DNA from: Demequina sp. NBRC 110052 | GTDB taxonomy: Bacteria > Actinomycetota > Actinomycetes > Actinomycetales > Demequinaceae | Direction of reading: 5' to 3' | Assembly: GCF_002090075.1 (NCBI RefSeq) | Contig: NZ_BBRI01000002.1 | Span: forward strand, 248,001-312,000 | DNA: 64,000 nucleotides | Shown here: positions 38,618-47,082 of the stretch, one piece after another | Position numbering within the stretch: the stretch's first letter is position 1 | Layout: every line of letters begins with the position of its first letter | The notes under the pieces: generated by a model | What the model saw: the letters and a program-made list of their open reading frames with translations, nothing else | Told to the model about the DNA's origin: nothing | Database searches by the model: none | Translations under genes and position numbers: made by a program

Positions 38618-39217
38618 TCACACGCGCTCGCTCGCGATGCCGCAGCGTGCCAGCTCGGCCGCGGCCAAGGCGCGCACCGCGTCGGGATCGCCCTCTCGCC
38701 ACCCCCGCGCGGCGCCCGCGGGAAGCGCCGCAGCGTCGGCGTGGGCCAGTGCACGCAGGGCGAGCGCGTCCAGGCCCGACGCGGTGGTCGCCAACGCCTC
38801 TGCCTCACGCCTGCGCCGGACGAACCGGCCGCGCGTCAGGATCCACGTGACTACGGTCGCGAGCACCGTCGGCACCGCCACGAGCCACGGCCCCCACGCG
38901 GCGGCGGTGCGGGCACCGTCCTCGACGACGACGCCCGCGTCGTGGACGTCCCCGCCGATTCCAGCGGCGCGCGCGAACGGCTCGGCGAGACCGTCACCGA
39001 CGATCACGATGCGCGCGGCCTGGTCGGCCACGTCGGTCATGATGCCGGTGAACGAGGTGCCTGCGTCCTGGACCTCAACCCCCGCCTGGGCGAACTCGGC
39101 CAGCCACGCACCGACGCCCGCCGCGAACCACACGGCTGCCACCATCAGCGCGACGGCTGTGGCGTCCGCGACGATCTGGCGAGCCCGGCGGCTGGACTGA
39201 TCTGCGTAGAGGCGCAT
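38618..39217 (-). CDS. hypothetical two-helix membrane protein
   Basis: A 199-residue protein with a basic N-terminus (MRLYADQSSRRARQ), a membrane segment at about 16-40 (IVADATAVALMVAAVWFAAGVG), an external region of about 70 residues, a second membrane segment (WGPWLVAVPTVLATVVTWIL, about 110-130), then an Arg-rich cytoplasmic stretch and an Ala-rich tail (ALRALAHADAAALPAG). I recognise no domain. Similar short membrane proteins occur beside pdxT/yebC in actinobacteria, but no function is known to me. ATG start; a CACGAT sequence lies 6 bases upstream, near the leaderless pattern seen elsewhere in the window. Confidence 0.75.
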   Translation of the reverse strand: MRLYADQSSRRARQIVADATAVALMVAAVWFAAGVGAWLAEFAQAGVEVQDAGTSFTGIMTDVADQAARIVIVGDGLAEPFARAAGIGGDVHDAGVVVEDGARTAAAWGPWLVAVPTVLATVVTWILTRGRFVRRRREAEALATTASGLDALALRALAHADAAALPAGAARGWREGDPDAVRALAAAELARCGIASERV

Positions 39218-39269
39218 GCGACCATCGTGGACCCCGCGGGTGCGCAGGTCCAGGGGCTCGCCGCTGCGT

Positions 39270-39857
39270 TCAGCGCGCGGTGGCGGCGTCGACCAGGAGC
39301 GCGTGCACGCGGTCGTCCCGTGAGATCTCCGGGTGGAAGCTCGTGGCGATCGCGTGGCGGTACCTCACCGCCACTGGATGACTGCCGTGCGACTCGTCGA
39401 CGGCCAGCACCTCGACCTCTGCCGCACACTCCTCGACCCACGGCGCACGAATGAACGTCGCGTGCATCGTCGAGCCGTCCGGCAGCCACGTCAGCTCAGC
39501 CTCGGACGAGTCCACCTGACGCCCGAAGGCATTGCGCCTCACCGTCATCGGGATCGCTCCGAGCGAGCGCTGACCGTCGATCGCGCCGATGATGTCCGTC
39601 GCGAGCATGATCATCCCTGCGCACGTGCCCAGCACCGGCAGCCCGTCGTCGAGGCGCGCCTTGAGCGGGTCGAACAGCGCGAAGATGCGCAGCAGCTTGT
39701 CGATCGTGGTCGACTCACCGCCCGGGATCACGAGACCGTCCACAGTGTCGAGTTCGTCAGCGCGGCGCACACGCACCGTCTCGGCCCCGACGCGCGCGAG
39801 AGCGCGCTCGTGCTCCACGACGTCTCCCTGCAACGCCAGGATCCCGATGCGGGTCAC
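39270..39857 (-). CDS. pdxT: pyridoxal 5'-phosphate synthase glutaminase subunit PdxT
   Basis: Glutaminase that feeds ammonia to PdxS for vitamin B6 synthesis. The 195-residue protein has GILALQGDVVEHERAL, the oxyanion motif PGGESTTIDKLL, the nucleophile Cys in PVLGTCAGMIMLA and the His/Glu pair in TSFHPEISRDDRVH. GTG at 39857 with GGGAGAGG upstream; the start overlaps the stop of the NUDIX gene by 4 bases (GTGA). The usual direct pdxS-pdxT pair is split here by the NUDIX gene. Confidence 0.97.
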   Translation of the reverse strand: MTRIGILALQGDVVEHERALARVGAETVRVRRADELDTVDGLVIPGGESTTIDKLLRIFALFDPLKARLDDGLPVLGTCAGMIMLATDIIGAIDGQRSLGAIPMTVRRNAFGRQVDSSEAELTWLPDGSTMHATFIRAPWVEECAAEVEVLAVDESHGSHPVAVRYRHAIATSFHPEISRDDRVHALLVDAATAR

Positions 39858-40408
39858 TCGTCCACCTCTCCCATGTGCACGGTCGCTCCGTCCCATTCGA
39901 GGAACACCGACCAGTCGTCCAGCAGCGTCGCAGGAAACACCTCGCGTCCGTCGGCGACGAGCTCGCCCCGCGACATCCACGCCAGCTCGTCGAGCGCCTC
40001 CTGCTCCTGCGGCGTCCAGGCCGCGTCCGCTCTGTCACGCCGCTCGGCGTCCGCGAGGGACGCGACGAAGATGTCCTCGGTCTGCGAGTACGGCATCGAC
40101 GCGAAGTCGAACACCGCCGTGCGCACCCAGACCGGTCCCATCAGCTCGTGCTCCTCGAGCACGAAGCCCGTCTCCTCGGCAAGCTCGCGGACCGCCGCGG
40201 CGCGAGCCGTCTCCCCGCCCTCGCGCCCGCCGCCTGGCGTGAACCAGAAGGAGCGCGTCGGCTCGTGCGGGTCGTGCCCGCGCATCATGAGGAGTCGCGG
40301 CTCGACTCCGGACCTGTCGACGAGCAGCACCCGGGCTCCCACGCGCTTGAACCGGCCATCCTCGCCGCGCGAGTGGCCCTCGAGGGGTTCGGTGCGCCTA
40401 CCAGCCAC
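39854..40408 (-). CDS. NUDIX hydrolase
   Basis: Hydrolase of a nucleoside-diphosphate-linked substrate; the substrate cannot be told from sequence. From the GTG at 40408 it is 184 residues with a complete Nudix box [20 protein letters not shown] followed by TGF. The start overlaps the end of pdxS, with no ribosome site, so translation is probably coupled; an upstream start inside pdxS is possible but unlikely. Placed between pdxS and pdxT, as in many actinobacteria, it may clean up oxidised or phosphorylated cofactors, but this is inference. Confidence 0.9.
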   Translation of the reverse strand: MAGRRTEPLEGHSRGEDGRFKRVGARVLLVDRSGVEPRLLMMRGHDPHEPTRSFWFTPGGGREGGETARAAAVRELAEETGFVLEEHELMGPVWVRTAVFDFASMPYSQTEDIFVASLADAERRDRADAAWTPQEQEALDELAWMSRGELVADGREVFPATLLDDWSVFLEWDGATVHMGEVDE

Positions 40409-41300
40409 GCTCAGCGAGGCGGTGCGGCTCGGGCTCCTCCTCGACGTTGATGCCCACCATCGCCTCGCCCAGGCCGCGCGACACGTCCGCGATGACCGAC
40501 GGGTCGTCGTAGAACGTGGTCGCCTTGACGATCGCCTTGGCACGGGCCGCGGGGTCGCCGGACTTGAAGATGCCGGAGCCGACGAACACGCCCTCGGCTC
40601 CCAGCTGCATCATCATCGCCGCGTCCGCCGGGGTCGCGATGCCGCCCGCGGTGAAGAGCACGACGGGCAGCTTGCCCGTCCTCGCGATCTCCTGCACGAG
40701 TGGCAGCGGCGCCTGCAGCTCCTTGGCCGCGACGTACAGCTCGTCCTCCGGCATCGCGGTCAGCGCCTTGATCTCCGCGCGGATCCTGCGCATGTGGGTC
40801 GTGGCGTTCGAGACGTCGCCCGTGCCTGCCTCTCCCTTGGAGCGGATCATGGCGGCGCCCTCGGAGATGCGGCGCAGCGCCTCGCCCAGGTTGGTGGCAC
40901 CGCATACGAACGGCACCGTGAAGTTCCACTTGTCGATGTGGTGCGTGTAGTCGGCAGGCGTGAGGACCTCGGACTCGTCGATGTAGTCCACGCCGAGGCT
41001 CTCGAGCACCTGCGCCTCGACGAAGTGCCCGATGCGCGCCTTCGCCATGACCGGGATCGAGACCGTGTCGATGATGCCCTGGATCATGTCAGGGTCGCTC
41101 ATGCGCGACACGCCGCCCTGGGCACGGATGTCCGCGGGCACGCGCTCGAGCGCCATGACAGCGACCGCTCCCGCGTCCTCGGCGATCTTCGCCTGCTCGG
41201 GCGTCACCACGTCCATGATCACCCCGCCCTTGAGCATGTCGGCCATGCCGCGCTTGACGAGGTCGGTGCCGACCTGGGGGGTGTGCGTGGGCTCGGTCAT
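40398..41300 (-). CDS. pdxS: pyridoxal 5'-phosphate synthase subunit PdxS
   Basis: Lyase that builds PLP from ribose 5-phosphate, glyceraldehyde 3-phosphate and PdxT-derived ammonia. The 300-residue protein has the conserved start [20 protein letters not shown], the active-site segment [20 protein letters not shown], and the motif [20 protein letters not shown] and [20 protein letters not shown]. Its ATG overlaps the pimA stop by 4 bases (ATGA). Confidence 0.98.
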   Translation of the reverse strand: MTEPTHTPQVGTDLVKRGMADMLKGGVIMDVVTPEQAKIAEDAGAVAVMALERVPADIRAQGGVSRMSDPDMIQGIIDTVSIPVMAKARIGHFVEAQVLESLGVDYIDESEVLTPADYTHHIDKWNFTVPFVCGATNLGEALRRISEGAAMIRSKGEAGTGDVSNATTHMRRIRAEIKALTAMPEDELYVAAKELQAPLPLVQEIARTGKLPVVLFTAGGIATPADAAMMMQLGAEGVFVGSGIFKSGDPAARAKAIVKATTFYDDPSVIADVSRGLGEAMVGINVEEEPEPHRLAERGW

Positions 41301-42451
41301 GCGCTCTCTTCCTTCTTCACGGGACGGGGGCTGAGTTCCTGGATCAGTCTAATCGCGTCCATGTACGTCTCCTCGACGCGCGGAGCGACCTGGAGCCAGT
41401 CGAAGGTGCCAGCGTGCCGCTGCCCGCGCGCCGCGAGCTCCCGTCGCGCGGAAGGATCGTCGAGCAGGGCCGTGAGCGTGCTCGCAAGTCCCTCGGCGTC
41501 GCCCACCGGGAACAGCCGCGTCGCAAGGTCGCCGTCAGGGGTCGCCGAGACGTCGCGGAACGCCACGAGGTCGCTCGCCACCACCGCGGCACCCGCCGCC
41601 ATCGCCTCGACGAGCACGATGCCGAAGCTCTCGCCGCCGCTGTTCGGAGCCACGTACACGTCGAGCGAGGACATGAAGCGCTCCTTGTCCGCCTCGTCGA
41701 GCGCGCCGATGTGCTCGGCGCCCGCGCGCCGCACCTTCTCCGCAGTGCGCTCGGAGTAGCGGCCGGCCACGAGAAACCTCGCGCCGGGATGTGAGCGCCT
41801 CACCGCCGGCATCGACTCCAGGAACGTCTCGAGCCCCTTGCGCGGCTCATCCATGCGCCCCAGGATCCCGATGGTCGGCGCGCCCTCGGTGCCACGCCAG
41901 TGATCGCGCGGCACGGCGGCGACGAAGGTGCTCGTGTCGACCCCGTTCGGGATGATGTGCGTCGCCTCGACGCGCAGGTGCTCGCTGATGGTGCGCGCGG
42001 CGGACGGCGAGACGGCGATGCGTGCGTCGAGCTCCTCGTAGCCTGGCTTGATGAACGGCTTGCCGATGCGCATCAGCGCCGAGTCGTCGTTGGACGTGTG
42101 GAAGGTCGCGACGGTCGGGCCCAGACGCGCCCACATGGCGATCACGGAGATGCTCGGTGCGCCCGGCTCGTGGATGTGCACCACGTCGAAGCGCCCCTCA
42201 CGCAGCCACCGCCTCACCCGCACCGCCGTGATCAGCCCGAAGGACAGCCGCGCGGTGGAGCCGTTGTACGGCACCGGGATGGACCGCCCGGTGGAGTAGA
42301 CGTAGCCCGGGACGGGCGTGTTGGGAGCCGACGGCGCGAGCACGGACACATAGTGCCCGCGCTCCATGAGCGCTTCCGCGAGATCCGTGACGTGCAATTG
42401 GACGCCGCCGGGCCGATCGAGCGAATAGGGGCACACGATGCCGATGCGCAT
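41297..42451 (-). CDS. pimA: phosphatidylinositol alpha-mannosyltransferase PimA-like (GT4)
   Basis: Adds the first mannose of phosphatidylinositol mannosides on the cytoplasmic membrane face. The 384-residue GT4 protein begins [20 protein letters not shown], with the GGVQ loop of the family, has the central [20 protein letters not shown] and the C-terminal nucleotide-binding motif [21 protein letters not shown] (its [14 protein letters not shown] core carries the two conserved Glu). It abuts the acyltransferase gene, and the order pgsA, acyltransferase, pimA is the mycobacterial PIM cluster, which supports the specific name. Confidence 0.93.
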   Translation of the reverse strand: MRIGIVCPYSLDRPGGVQLHVTDLAEALMERGHYVSVLAPSAPNTPVPGYVYSTGRSIPVPYNGSTARLSFGLITAVRVRRWLREGRFDVVHIHEPGAPSISVIAMWARLGPTVATFHTSNDDSALMRIGKPFIKPGYEELDARIAVSPSAARTISEHLRVEATHIIPNGVDTSTFVAAVPRDHWRGTEGAPTIGILGRMDEPRKGLETFLESMPAVRRSHPGARFLVAGRYSERTAEKVRRAGAEHIGALDEADKERFMSSLDVYVAPNSGGESFGIVLVEAMAAGAAVVASDLVAFRDVSATPDGDLATRLFPVGDAEGLASTLTALLDDPSARRELAARGQRHAGTFDWLQVAPRVEETYMDAIRLIQELSPRPVKKEESA

Positions 42452-43345
42452 TCAGCCCTCCTCGATCCAGCCGAATCGCTGCAGCATGTGCCAGTCCTCG
42501 GGATGGGCCGCGATGCGCTCGCCGAGCACAGAAGCCCACGCGCGCGTCATGTCCTCCACCCGGGACTCCCCCTCGAACTCGACCGGGTCGACCGGCGGCC
42601 CGAACGAGAGCACCGTACCCCAGCGGGAACGGGCCGCCCGGCGCCGCGCGCCGCGCAGTCGCTCGTACCGGACGTGGACAGGGAGGATCGGTCGTCCGAT
42701 CGCCGCCGCCAGCGCCGCCGGCCCGGGCGCGACCTTGACGCGATGACCCCACATCTGGACCTCGATGCCCGAGCCTGAGAGATCGCGGTCGGCGACCAGG
42801 CACAGCAGGGTGCGCTCCGCACGGCCGAGCCGGATCAGCTGGCGGAACGTCGAGCCGCCGTCGTGCCCGAGGATGCGCAGCCCGTGGCCGGCGCGCAGCG
42901 CGACGAACTCGTCGAACACCTCGTCCGGCTTGAGCCGCTCCGCGACCGCGGTCACAGGAATGATGTTGCGGCAGGCGTAGGCTCCGACGAGATCCCAGTT
43001 GCCGCTGTGGCCGAGCACGGCGACCGCCGCGCGGTCCTCTGCCAGCACCTCGCTCACGCGCTCGTAGTGCTCGAGCCTCACGCGTGCGTCGATCGCGTCG
43101 CCATCGATGCGTCGCATCTCGAGGATCTCCGCGTAGTACCGCGCGGTCGACGCCATGCCGCGACGCGACAGGCGCCGCAACTCGCGACCGCTCGCACCCG
43201 TGACGCGGTGCAGGTTCTCCTCGAGCCGCACGACGGGTCGCGCCTTCGCCACCCAGGCGGCGTCGGCGACCGCCCATGCGGCGAACCGCACCACAGGCGT
43301 CGGCAGGACCCGCGAGGCGCGCCACGCCGCGAGGAAGAGGCTCAT
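42452..43345 (-). CDS. phosphatidylinositol mannoside acyltransferase (LpxL/HtrB family)
   Basis: Transfers a fatty acyl chain onto the mannose of PIM in the mycobacterial pathway (PatA). The 297-residue protein has the acyltransferase His/Asp-type motif region AVAVLGHSGNWDLVGAYACR (HSGNWD matches HxxNWD), the DGGSTFRQLIRLGRA segment and PILPVHVRYERL. Signal-anchor-like N-terminus (LFLAAWRASRVLPTPVV). It ends 1 base before pimA and overlaps pgsA by 4 bases, so all three are one transcription unit. Confidence 0.93.
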   Translation of the reverse strand: MSLFLAAWRASRVLPTPVVRFAAWAVADAAWVAKARPVVRLEENLHRVTGASGRELRRLSRRGMASTARYYAEILEMRRIDGDAIDARVRLEHYERVSEVLAEDRAAVAVLGHSGNWDLVGAYACRNIIPVTAVAERLKPDEVFDEFVALRAGHGLRILGHDGGSTFRQLIRLGRAERTLLCLVADRDLSGSGIEVQMWGHRVKVAPGPAALAAAIGRPILPVHVRYERLRGARRRAARSRWGTVLSFGPPVDPVEFEGESRVEDMTRAWASVLGERIAAHPEDWHMLQRFGWIEEG

Positions 43346-44121
43346 CGCCCGGACTGCTCGGGGTTCCCGCCCTCAGCCCCCGCGTCGGCGCTGTCAGCGG
43401 CGCCCTCGACCCCCGCGTCGGCCGCCTCGCCTGCCTGCGCCTCATGCGGGTGGCCGGGCGCGTCCGATGGGTGGTGCGAGTAGTCCTCGGAGTCGCGGTG
43501 GTGGTCGCGCTCGAGGTCCAGGTCCGCGCGGTTAGCCACGACGACGCGCCACGTGCGCTGGCCCACCGTGATCGCAGCCGCGAGTGCGAGCAGCCACAGC
43601 GTCCAGGTGAGCACGCCAAGGGGCACGCCCAGGCCGACGATTCCCGTCGCCGTCAGGCCGATCACCAGGCGGTCGGATCGTTCAGCAATGCCTACGGCAG
43701 CGTCGATGCCGAGGCTCTCGGCCTTGGCGCGCGCGTAGGGCACCACTGCCCCGATCGTGAGGCACAGCAGGGCGCCGAGCGCGGTCCACGTGTCGTCACG
43801 GAACGTCCACACGAGCGCGCCGAAGATGGCCGCGTCGGCGATGCGGTCGAGCGTCGAGTCGAGGAATGCCCCGAGGCGCGAGGTCTTGCCCGAGAGGCGC
43901 GCCATCGTGCCATCGAGCATGTCCGTCACCACGAAGAACGTGATGAACATGACGCCCCAAAACAGCCAGATGCCTCCCCTCGGGAAGAAGAAGGTCGCGC
44001 CGAAGACGACGCCGATGGTCCCGACAATCGTCACTGCGTTCGGGTGCACGCCTGCGCGCAGTAGCCCCTTCGCGGGGGCCTGCCAGATCGCGGCCATCAG
44101 CGGCCGCAAGTTGGAGAACAT
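43342..44121 (-). CDS. pgsA: CDP-alcohol phosphatidyltransferase (phosphatidylinositol phosphate synthase type)
   Basis: Membrane enzyme that joins CDP-diacylglycerol with inositol phosphate, giving the PI precursor of PIMs. The 259-residue protein has the signature DGTMARLSGKTSRLGAFLDSTLD (motif DG-x2-AR-x8-G-x3-D-x3-D, here seen as DMLDGTMARLSG and GAFLDSTLDRI) and about six hydrophobic segments. The C-terminal 55 residues are a hydrophilic Asp/Glu/His/Ala-rich tail (DHHRDSEDYSHHPSDAPGHP), which is unusual. The PI specificity is inferred from its neighbours pimA and the PIM acyltransferase. Confidence 0.93.
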   Translation of the reverse strand: MFSNLRPLMAAIWQAPAKGLLRAGVHPNAVTIVGTIGVVFGATFFFPRGGIWLFWGVMFITFFVVTDMLDGTMARLSGKTSRLGAFLDSTLDRIADAAIFGALVWTFRDDTWTALGALLCLTIGAVVPYARAKAESLGIDAAVGIAERSDRLVIGLTATGIVGLGVPLGVLTWTLWLLALAAAITVGQRTWRVVVANRADLDLERDHHRDSEDYSHHPSDAPGHPHEAQAGEAADAGVEGAADSADAGAEGGNPEQSGR

Positions 44122-44152
44122 CTCTCGCCTCTCGAATATCCGGGCGCACGCG

Positions 44153-44704
44153 TCAGCCGCGCGCCGCCCACGCCTCGCTCACGCGTCGCCACGTGTCATC
44201 AAGGAGCTGGGGCAGCGCCTTGGTCCGTCCGATGATCGGCAGGAAGTTCGCGTCGCCGGTCCAGCGCGGGACGACGTGCTGGTGCAGGTGCTCGGCGATG
44301 CCGGCCCCGCCGACCACGCCCTGGTTCATGCCGATGTTGAAGCCCTGCGTGCCGCTCACCTCGGTGAGCACCTCCATCGCCGCCGCAGTGAGCTCGCCGA
44401 TCTCCGCCCGCTCGTCGGGCGTGGCCTCGGTGTACAGGCCGACGTGGCGGTACGGGCACAGCATGAGGTGGCCGGGGTTGTACGGATACAGGTTCAGGAC
44501 CGCGTACACGTGCTCGCCGCGGTGCACGACCAGTCCGTCGCGGTCGTCCTCGTCCACCTTGCTGCAGAACGGGCACTGTCGTTCATCGGAGAACCGCTCG
44601 CGCTTCGCCGCGTCGCCCACGTACGCCATGCGGTGGGGCGTCCACAGGCGCTCGAGCCCGTCGGGCTCGCCTCCCATGAGCTCCGAGTCCACCACGTCAG
44701 CCAT
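44153..44704 (-). CDS. HIT-domain hydrolase (AP4A phosphorylase-like)
   Basis: A 183-residue histidine-triad protein with the catalytic motif HLHQHVVPRW, a zinc pair CPFCSKVDEDDRDGLVVHRG and the segment LNLYPYNPGHLMLCPYRHV. Actinobacterial members located between thrS and pgsA are diadenosine tetraphosphate phosphorylases or hydrolases; this agrees with the CxxC and position. ATG start 3 bases after the thrS stop, so it is co-transcribed with thrS. A link to Ap4A made by synthetases such as ThrS is plausible but inferred. Confidence 0.94.
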   Translation of the reverse strand: MADVVDSELMGGEPDGLERLWTPHRMAYVGDAAKRERFSDERQCPFCSKVDEDDRDGLVVHRGEHVYAVLNLYPYNPGHLMLCPYRHVGLYTEATPDERAEIGELTAAAMEVLTEVSGTQGFNIGMNQGVVGGAGIAEHLHQHVVPRWTGDANFLPIIGRTKALPQLLDDTWRRVSEAWAARG

Positions 44705-44707
44705 GTC

Positions 44708-46699
44708 TCAGACCTGCGCCCGCGTCCCGATCGCCTCGACGATGCGCTTCACCGCGTCGGCGACGGGGATCTGGTTGTCCTGGCTGCCATCGCGGTAGCG
44801 GAACGACACGGCGCCCGCCTCGGCGTCCTCGCCACCCGCGATCAGCACGAACGGCACCTTCTCCTTGGAGGCGGTGCGGATCTTCTTGGGGAACCGCTCA
44901 TCGGAGACGTCGAGCTCGGCGCGCACGCCCTGCGCGCGTAGCTGAGCGACGACGTCCGCCAAGTAATCGTTGAAGGGCTCGGCGACCGGTATCCCGCGCA
45001 CCTGGACGGGCGCGAGCCACACGGGGAATGCGCCAGCGTAGTGCTCGGTGAGGATCGCGAAGAAGCGTTCGATCGAGCCGAACAGCGCGCGGTGGATCAT
45101 CACCGGACGCTGACGTGTGCCGTCGGCCGCCATGTACTCGAGCTCGAACCGCTCAGGGAGGTTGAAGTCGAGCTGGATGGTCGACATCTGCCACGAGCGA
45201 CCGATCGCGTCGCGCGTCTGCACGGAGATCTTGGGGCCGTAGAAGGCGGCTCCGCCCGGATCCGGCACCAGCTCGAGTCCCGACTCCACGGCCACCTCGC
45301 GAAGGGTCTCCGTCGCCTCGTCCCACACCTCGTCGGAGCCGACGAACTTGTCTGGGTTCTTGGTGGACAGCTCGAGGTAGAAGTCCTCGAGGCCGTAGTC
45401 CTTGAGCAGGTCGAGCACGAAGGTGAGCAGGCTCGTGAGCTCGTCCTTCATCTGCTCGCGCGTGCAGTAGATGTGCGCGTCGTCCTGGGTGAAGCCGCGC
45501 GCGCGGGTGAGGCCATGCACGACGCCCGACTTCTCGTAGCGGTACACGGTGCCGAACTCGAACAGGCGCAGCGGCAGCTCGCGGTACGAGCGCCCGCGTG
45601 CGTCGAAGATCAGGTTGTGCATCGGGCAGTTCATGGGCTTGAGGTAGTAGTCCTGCCCCTGCTTGGTGACGTTGCCGTCCGCGTCCCGCTCCTCGTCGAG
45701 GTGCATCGGGGGGTACATGCCGTCTGCGTACCAGTCGAGGTGGCCCGAGGTCTCGAACAGCTGACCCTTGGTCGCGTGGGGCGAGTACACGAACTCGTAG
45801 CCCGCCTCGATGTGGCGCTGGCGCGAGTACTCCTCCATCTCGTGACGGATGATTCCGCCCTTGGGGTGGAAGACCGCGAGGCCCGAGCCGATCTGGTCGG
45901 GGAACGAGAACAGGTCCAGCTCGGCGCCCAGGCGACGGTGGTCGCGACGCTCGGCTTCGGCGAGCCGCTCCTTGTAGGCGACGAGCTCATCCTTGGTGGG
46001 CCACGCGGTGCCGTAGACGCGCTGGAGCTGCGGGTTGGCCTGGTTGCCCTTCCAGTAGGCGGCCGCGGAGCGCATGAGCGACCATCCGTTGCCGAGCACC
46101 TTCGTGGACGGCACGTGCGGCCCGCGGCACAGGTCCTTCCACGCCACCTCGCCGTTCCTGCGCACGTTGTCGTAGATGGTGATGTCGCCTTCGCCGATCT
46201 CGACCGAGGCGCCCTCGGCATCGCCGGCATCCTGGTTGATGAGCTCGCACTTGTACGGCTCGTGCGCGAGCTCGGCGAGCGCCTCCTCCTTGGTGACCTC
46301 GCGGCGCCGGAACGCCTGGCCCTCCTTGACGATGCGCTGCATCGCCTTCTCGAGCGCCTTGAGGTCCTCGGGGGTGAACGGCTCGGCGACGTCGAAGTCG
46401 TAGTAGAAGCCGTCGGTGATGAAAGGACCGATGCCGAGCTTGGCGTCAGGTCGCACCTGCTGGACCGCCTGCGCGAGAACGTGGGTGGTCGAGTGGCGCA
46501 GGATGTTGAGCCCGTCTTCGCTGTCCACCGGGACCGCCTCGACGGACGCTCCCGACGGCACCTCGCGGTGCAGATCCCACAGGCTTCCGTCGACGCGCAT
46601 CGCGACGACATCGCGGCGCTCGCCATAGAGGTCCGACCCCGTCGTCCCGGCGGTGAGCTCTCGCTCGTCGCCGTCGATGGTCGCGATGAGGCTGGACAC
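44708..46699 (-). CDS. thrS: threonyl-tRNA synthetase
   Basis: Charges tRNA-Thr. From the GTG at 46699 the protein is 663 residues: TGS domain, SAD editing domain with [14 protein letters not shown] and [12 protein letters not shown], the class II core with the zinc ligands in MNCPMHN and [17 protein letters not shown], motif 3 with [16 protein letters not shown] and an anticodon-binding domain. AAGGAG lies 7 bases before this GTG, which is why I prefer it to the GTG at 46738, 13 codons upstream. A TAGCAT box at 46740 fits as its -10. First gene of the long thrS-HIT-pgsA-pimA-pdxS-... block. Confidence 0.97.
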   Translation of the reverse strand: MSSLIATIDGDERELTAGTTGSDLYGERRDVVAMRVDGSLWDLHREVPSGASVEAVPVDSEDGLNILRHSTTHVLAQAVQQVRPDAKLGIGPFITDGFYYDFDVAEPFTPEDLKALEKAMQRIVKEGQAFRRREVTKEEALAELAHEPYKCELINQDAGDAEGASVEIGEGDITIYDNVRRNGEVAWKDLCRGPHVPSTKVLGNGWSLMRSAAAYWKGNQANPQLQRVYGTAWPTKDELVAYKERLAEAERRDHRRLGAELDLFSFPDQIGSGLAVFHPKGGIIRHEMEEYSRQRHIEAGYEFVYSPHATKGQLFETSGHLDWYADGMYPPMHLDEERDADGNVTKQGQDYYLKPMNCPMHNLIFDARGRSYRELPLRLFEFGTVYRYEKSGVVHGLTRARGFTQDDAHIYCTREQMKDELTSLLTFVLDLLKDYGLEDFYLELSTKNPDKFVGSDEVWDEATETLREVAVESGLELVPDPGGAAFYGPKISVQTRDAIGRSWQMSTIQLDFNLPERFELEYMAADGTRQRPVMIHRALFGSIERFFAILTEHYAGAFPVWLAPVQVRGIPVAEPFNDYLADVVAQLRAQGVRAELDVSDERFPKKIRTASKEKVPFVLIAGGEDAEAGAVSFRYRDGSQDNQIPVADAVKRIVEAIGTRAQV

Positions 46700-46739
46700 G
46701 AAGATGCTCCTTGAGGGTCGTTCGTCGGGTGACGTCACG

Positions 46740-46745
46740 ATGCTA
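46740..46745 (-). promoter_or_regulatory. -10 box (TAGCAT) of the thrS promoter
   Basis: TAGCAT 40 bases before the preferred thrS start, giving a leader of about 33 bases with the AAGGAG site. The -35 region is GC-rich and unconvincing. Confidence 0.4.
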
Positions 46746-46785
46746 CCGGGCCGCGACGGGAGCCCGCCCCTCCCCGGACATGCCG

Positions 46786-46818
46786 CGCGGCGCCCACCCG
46801 CGAGGGGAGGCGCCGCGT
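46786..46818 (-). terminator. hairpin terminator of the small 46832 gene
   Basis: Perfect 9-base arms CGCGGCGCC (46786-46794) / GGCGCCGCG (46809-46817), extendable by a G-T pair, 14 bases after the small-gene stop and ahead of the thrS promoter. Confidence 0.55.
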
Positions 46819-46831
46819 CGGAGCCGGTGGA

Positions 46832-46990
46832 TCAGTCCTTGTTGTGGTCCTTCGTCCACTGCTCGGCCTTGGCGACGTTCACGTCGACCTCGTCGGGAGT
46901 GTTCTCGCGGACCTTCTCCGCGGCGTTCTCGACGGTCTCGTCGTCGGGCAGAGCGTCCTTGGCCTTGTCCTTGAACTGCTCGGTATCCAT
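46832..46990 (-). CDS. small acidic helical protein (CsbD-like or Rv0909-antitoxin-like)
   Basis: A 52-residue protein, MDTEQFKDKAKDALPDDETV continuing to a Lys/Asp-rich end (WTKDHNKD). It is highly charged, lacks Cys and would be helical. The KDKAKD...AAEKV pattern recalls both CsbD-type stress proteins and the short actinobacterial Rv0909-like antitoxins, but there is no toxin gene next to it and the match is loose. ATG at 46990 with GAGAGG upstream. It has its own promoter region with repeats and its own terminator, so it is an independent unit. Confidence 0.7.
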   Translation of the reverse strand: MDTEQFKDKAKDALPDDETVENAAEKVRENTPDEVDVNVAKAEQWTKDHNKD

Positions 46991-47005
46991 GTGCCTCTCC
47001 CTTCT

Positions 47006-47042
47006 CGGTTGATGCACCTTCGTCAACCGATGCACCACGGTA
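47006..47042 (-). promoter_or_regulatory. promoter region of the small gene with direct and inverted repeats
   Basis: GGTGCATC occurs twice on the minus strand (47029-47036 and 47011-47018), 18 bases apart, and CGGTTGA (47006-47012) faces TCAACCG (47023-47029). A TACCGT box at 47037-47042 directly precedes the first copy. This may be an operator for a stress regulator. Confidence 0.4.
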
Positions 47043-47082
47043 GGGATTCCCCACGCGCGATCTACCAGCGCGTTCGCAGCCG

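Noticed and set aside
39333..41759. 808-codon open frame on the plus strand
   Set aside because: It lies antisense to pdxT, the NUDIX gene, pdxS and part of pimA, all of which have clear family motifs. Long antisense frames are expected at this GC content; the product is Arg/His/Asp-rich without recognisable motifs.
45041..46714. 557-codon open frame on the plus strand
   Set aside because: Antisense of thrS, which is certain from motifs.
46832..46990. Toxin-antitoxin pair
   Set aside because: The small protein loosely recalls an antitoxin family, but thrS and dgt are its only neighbours and neither is a toxin.
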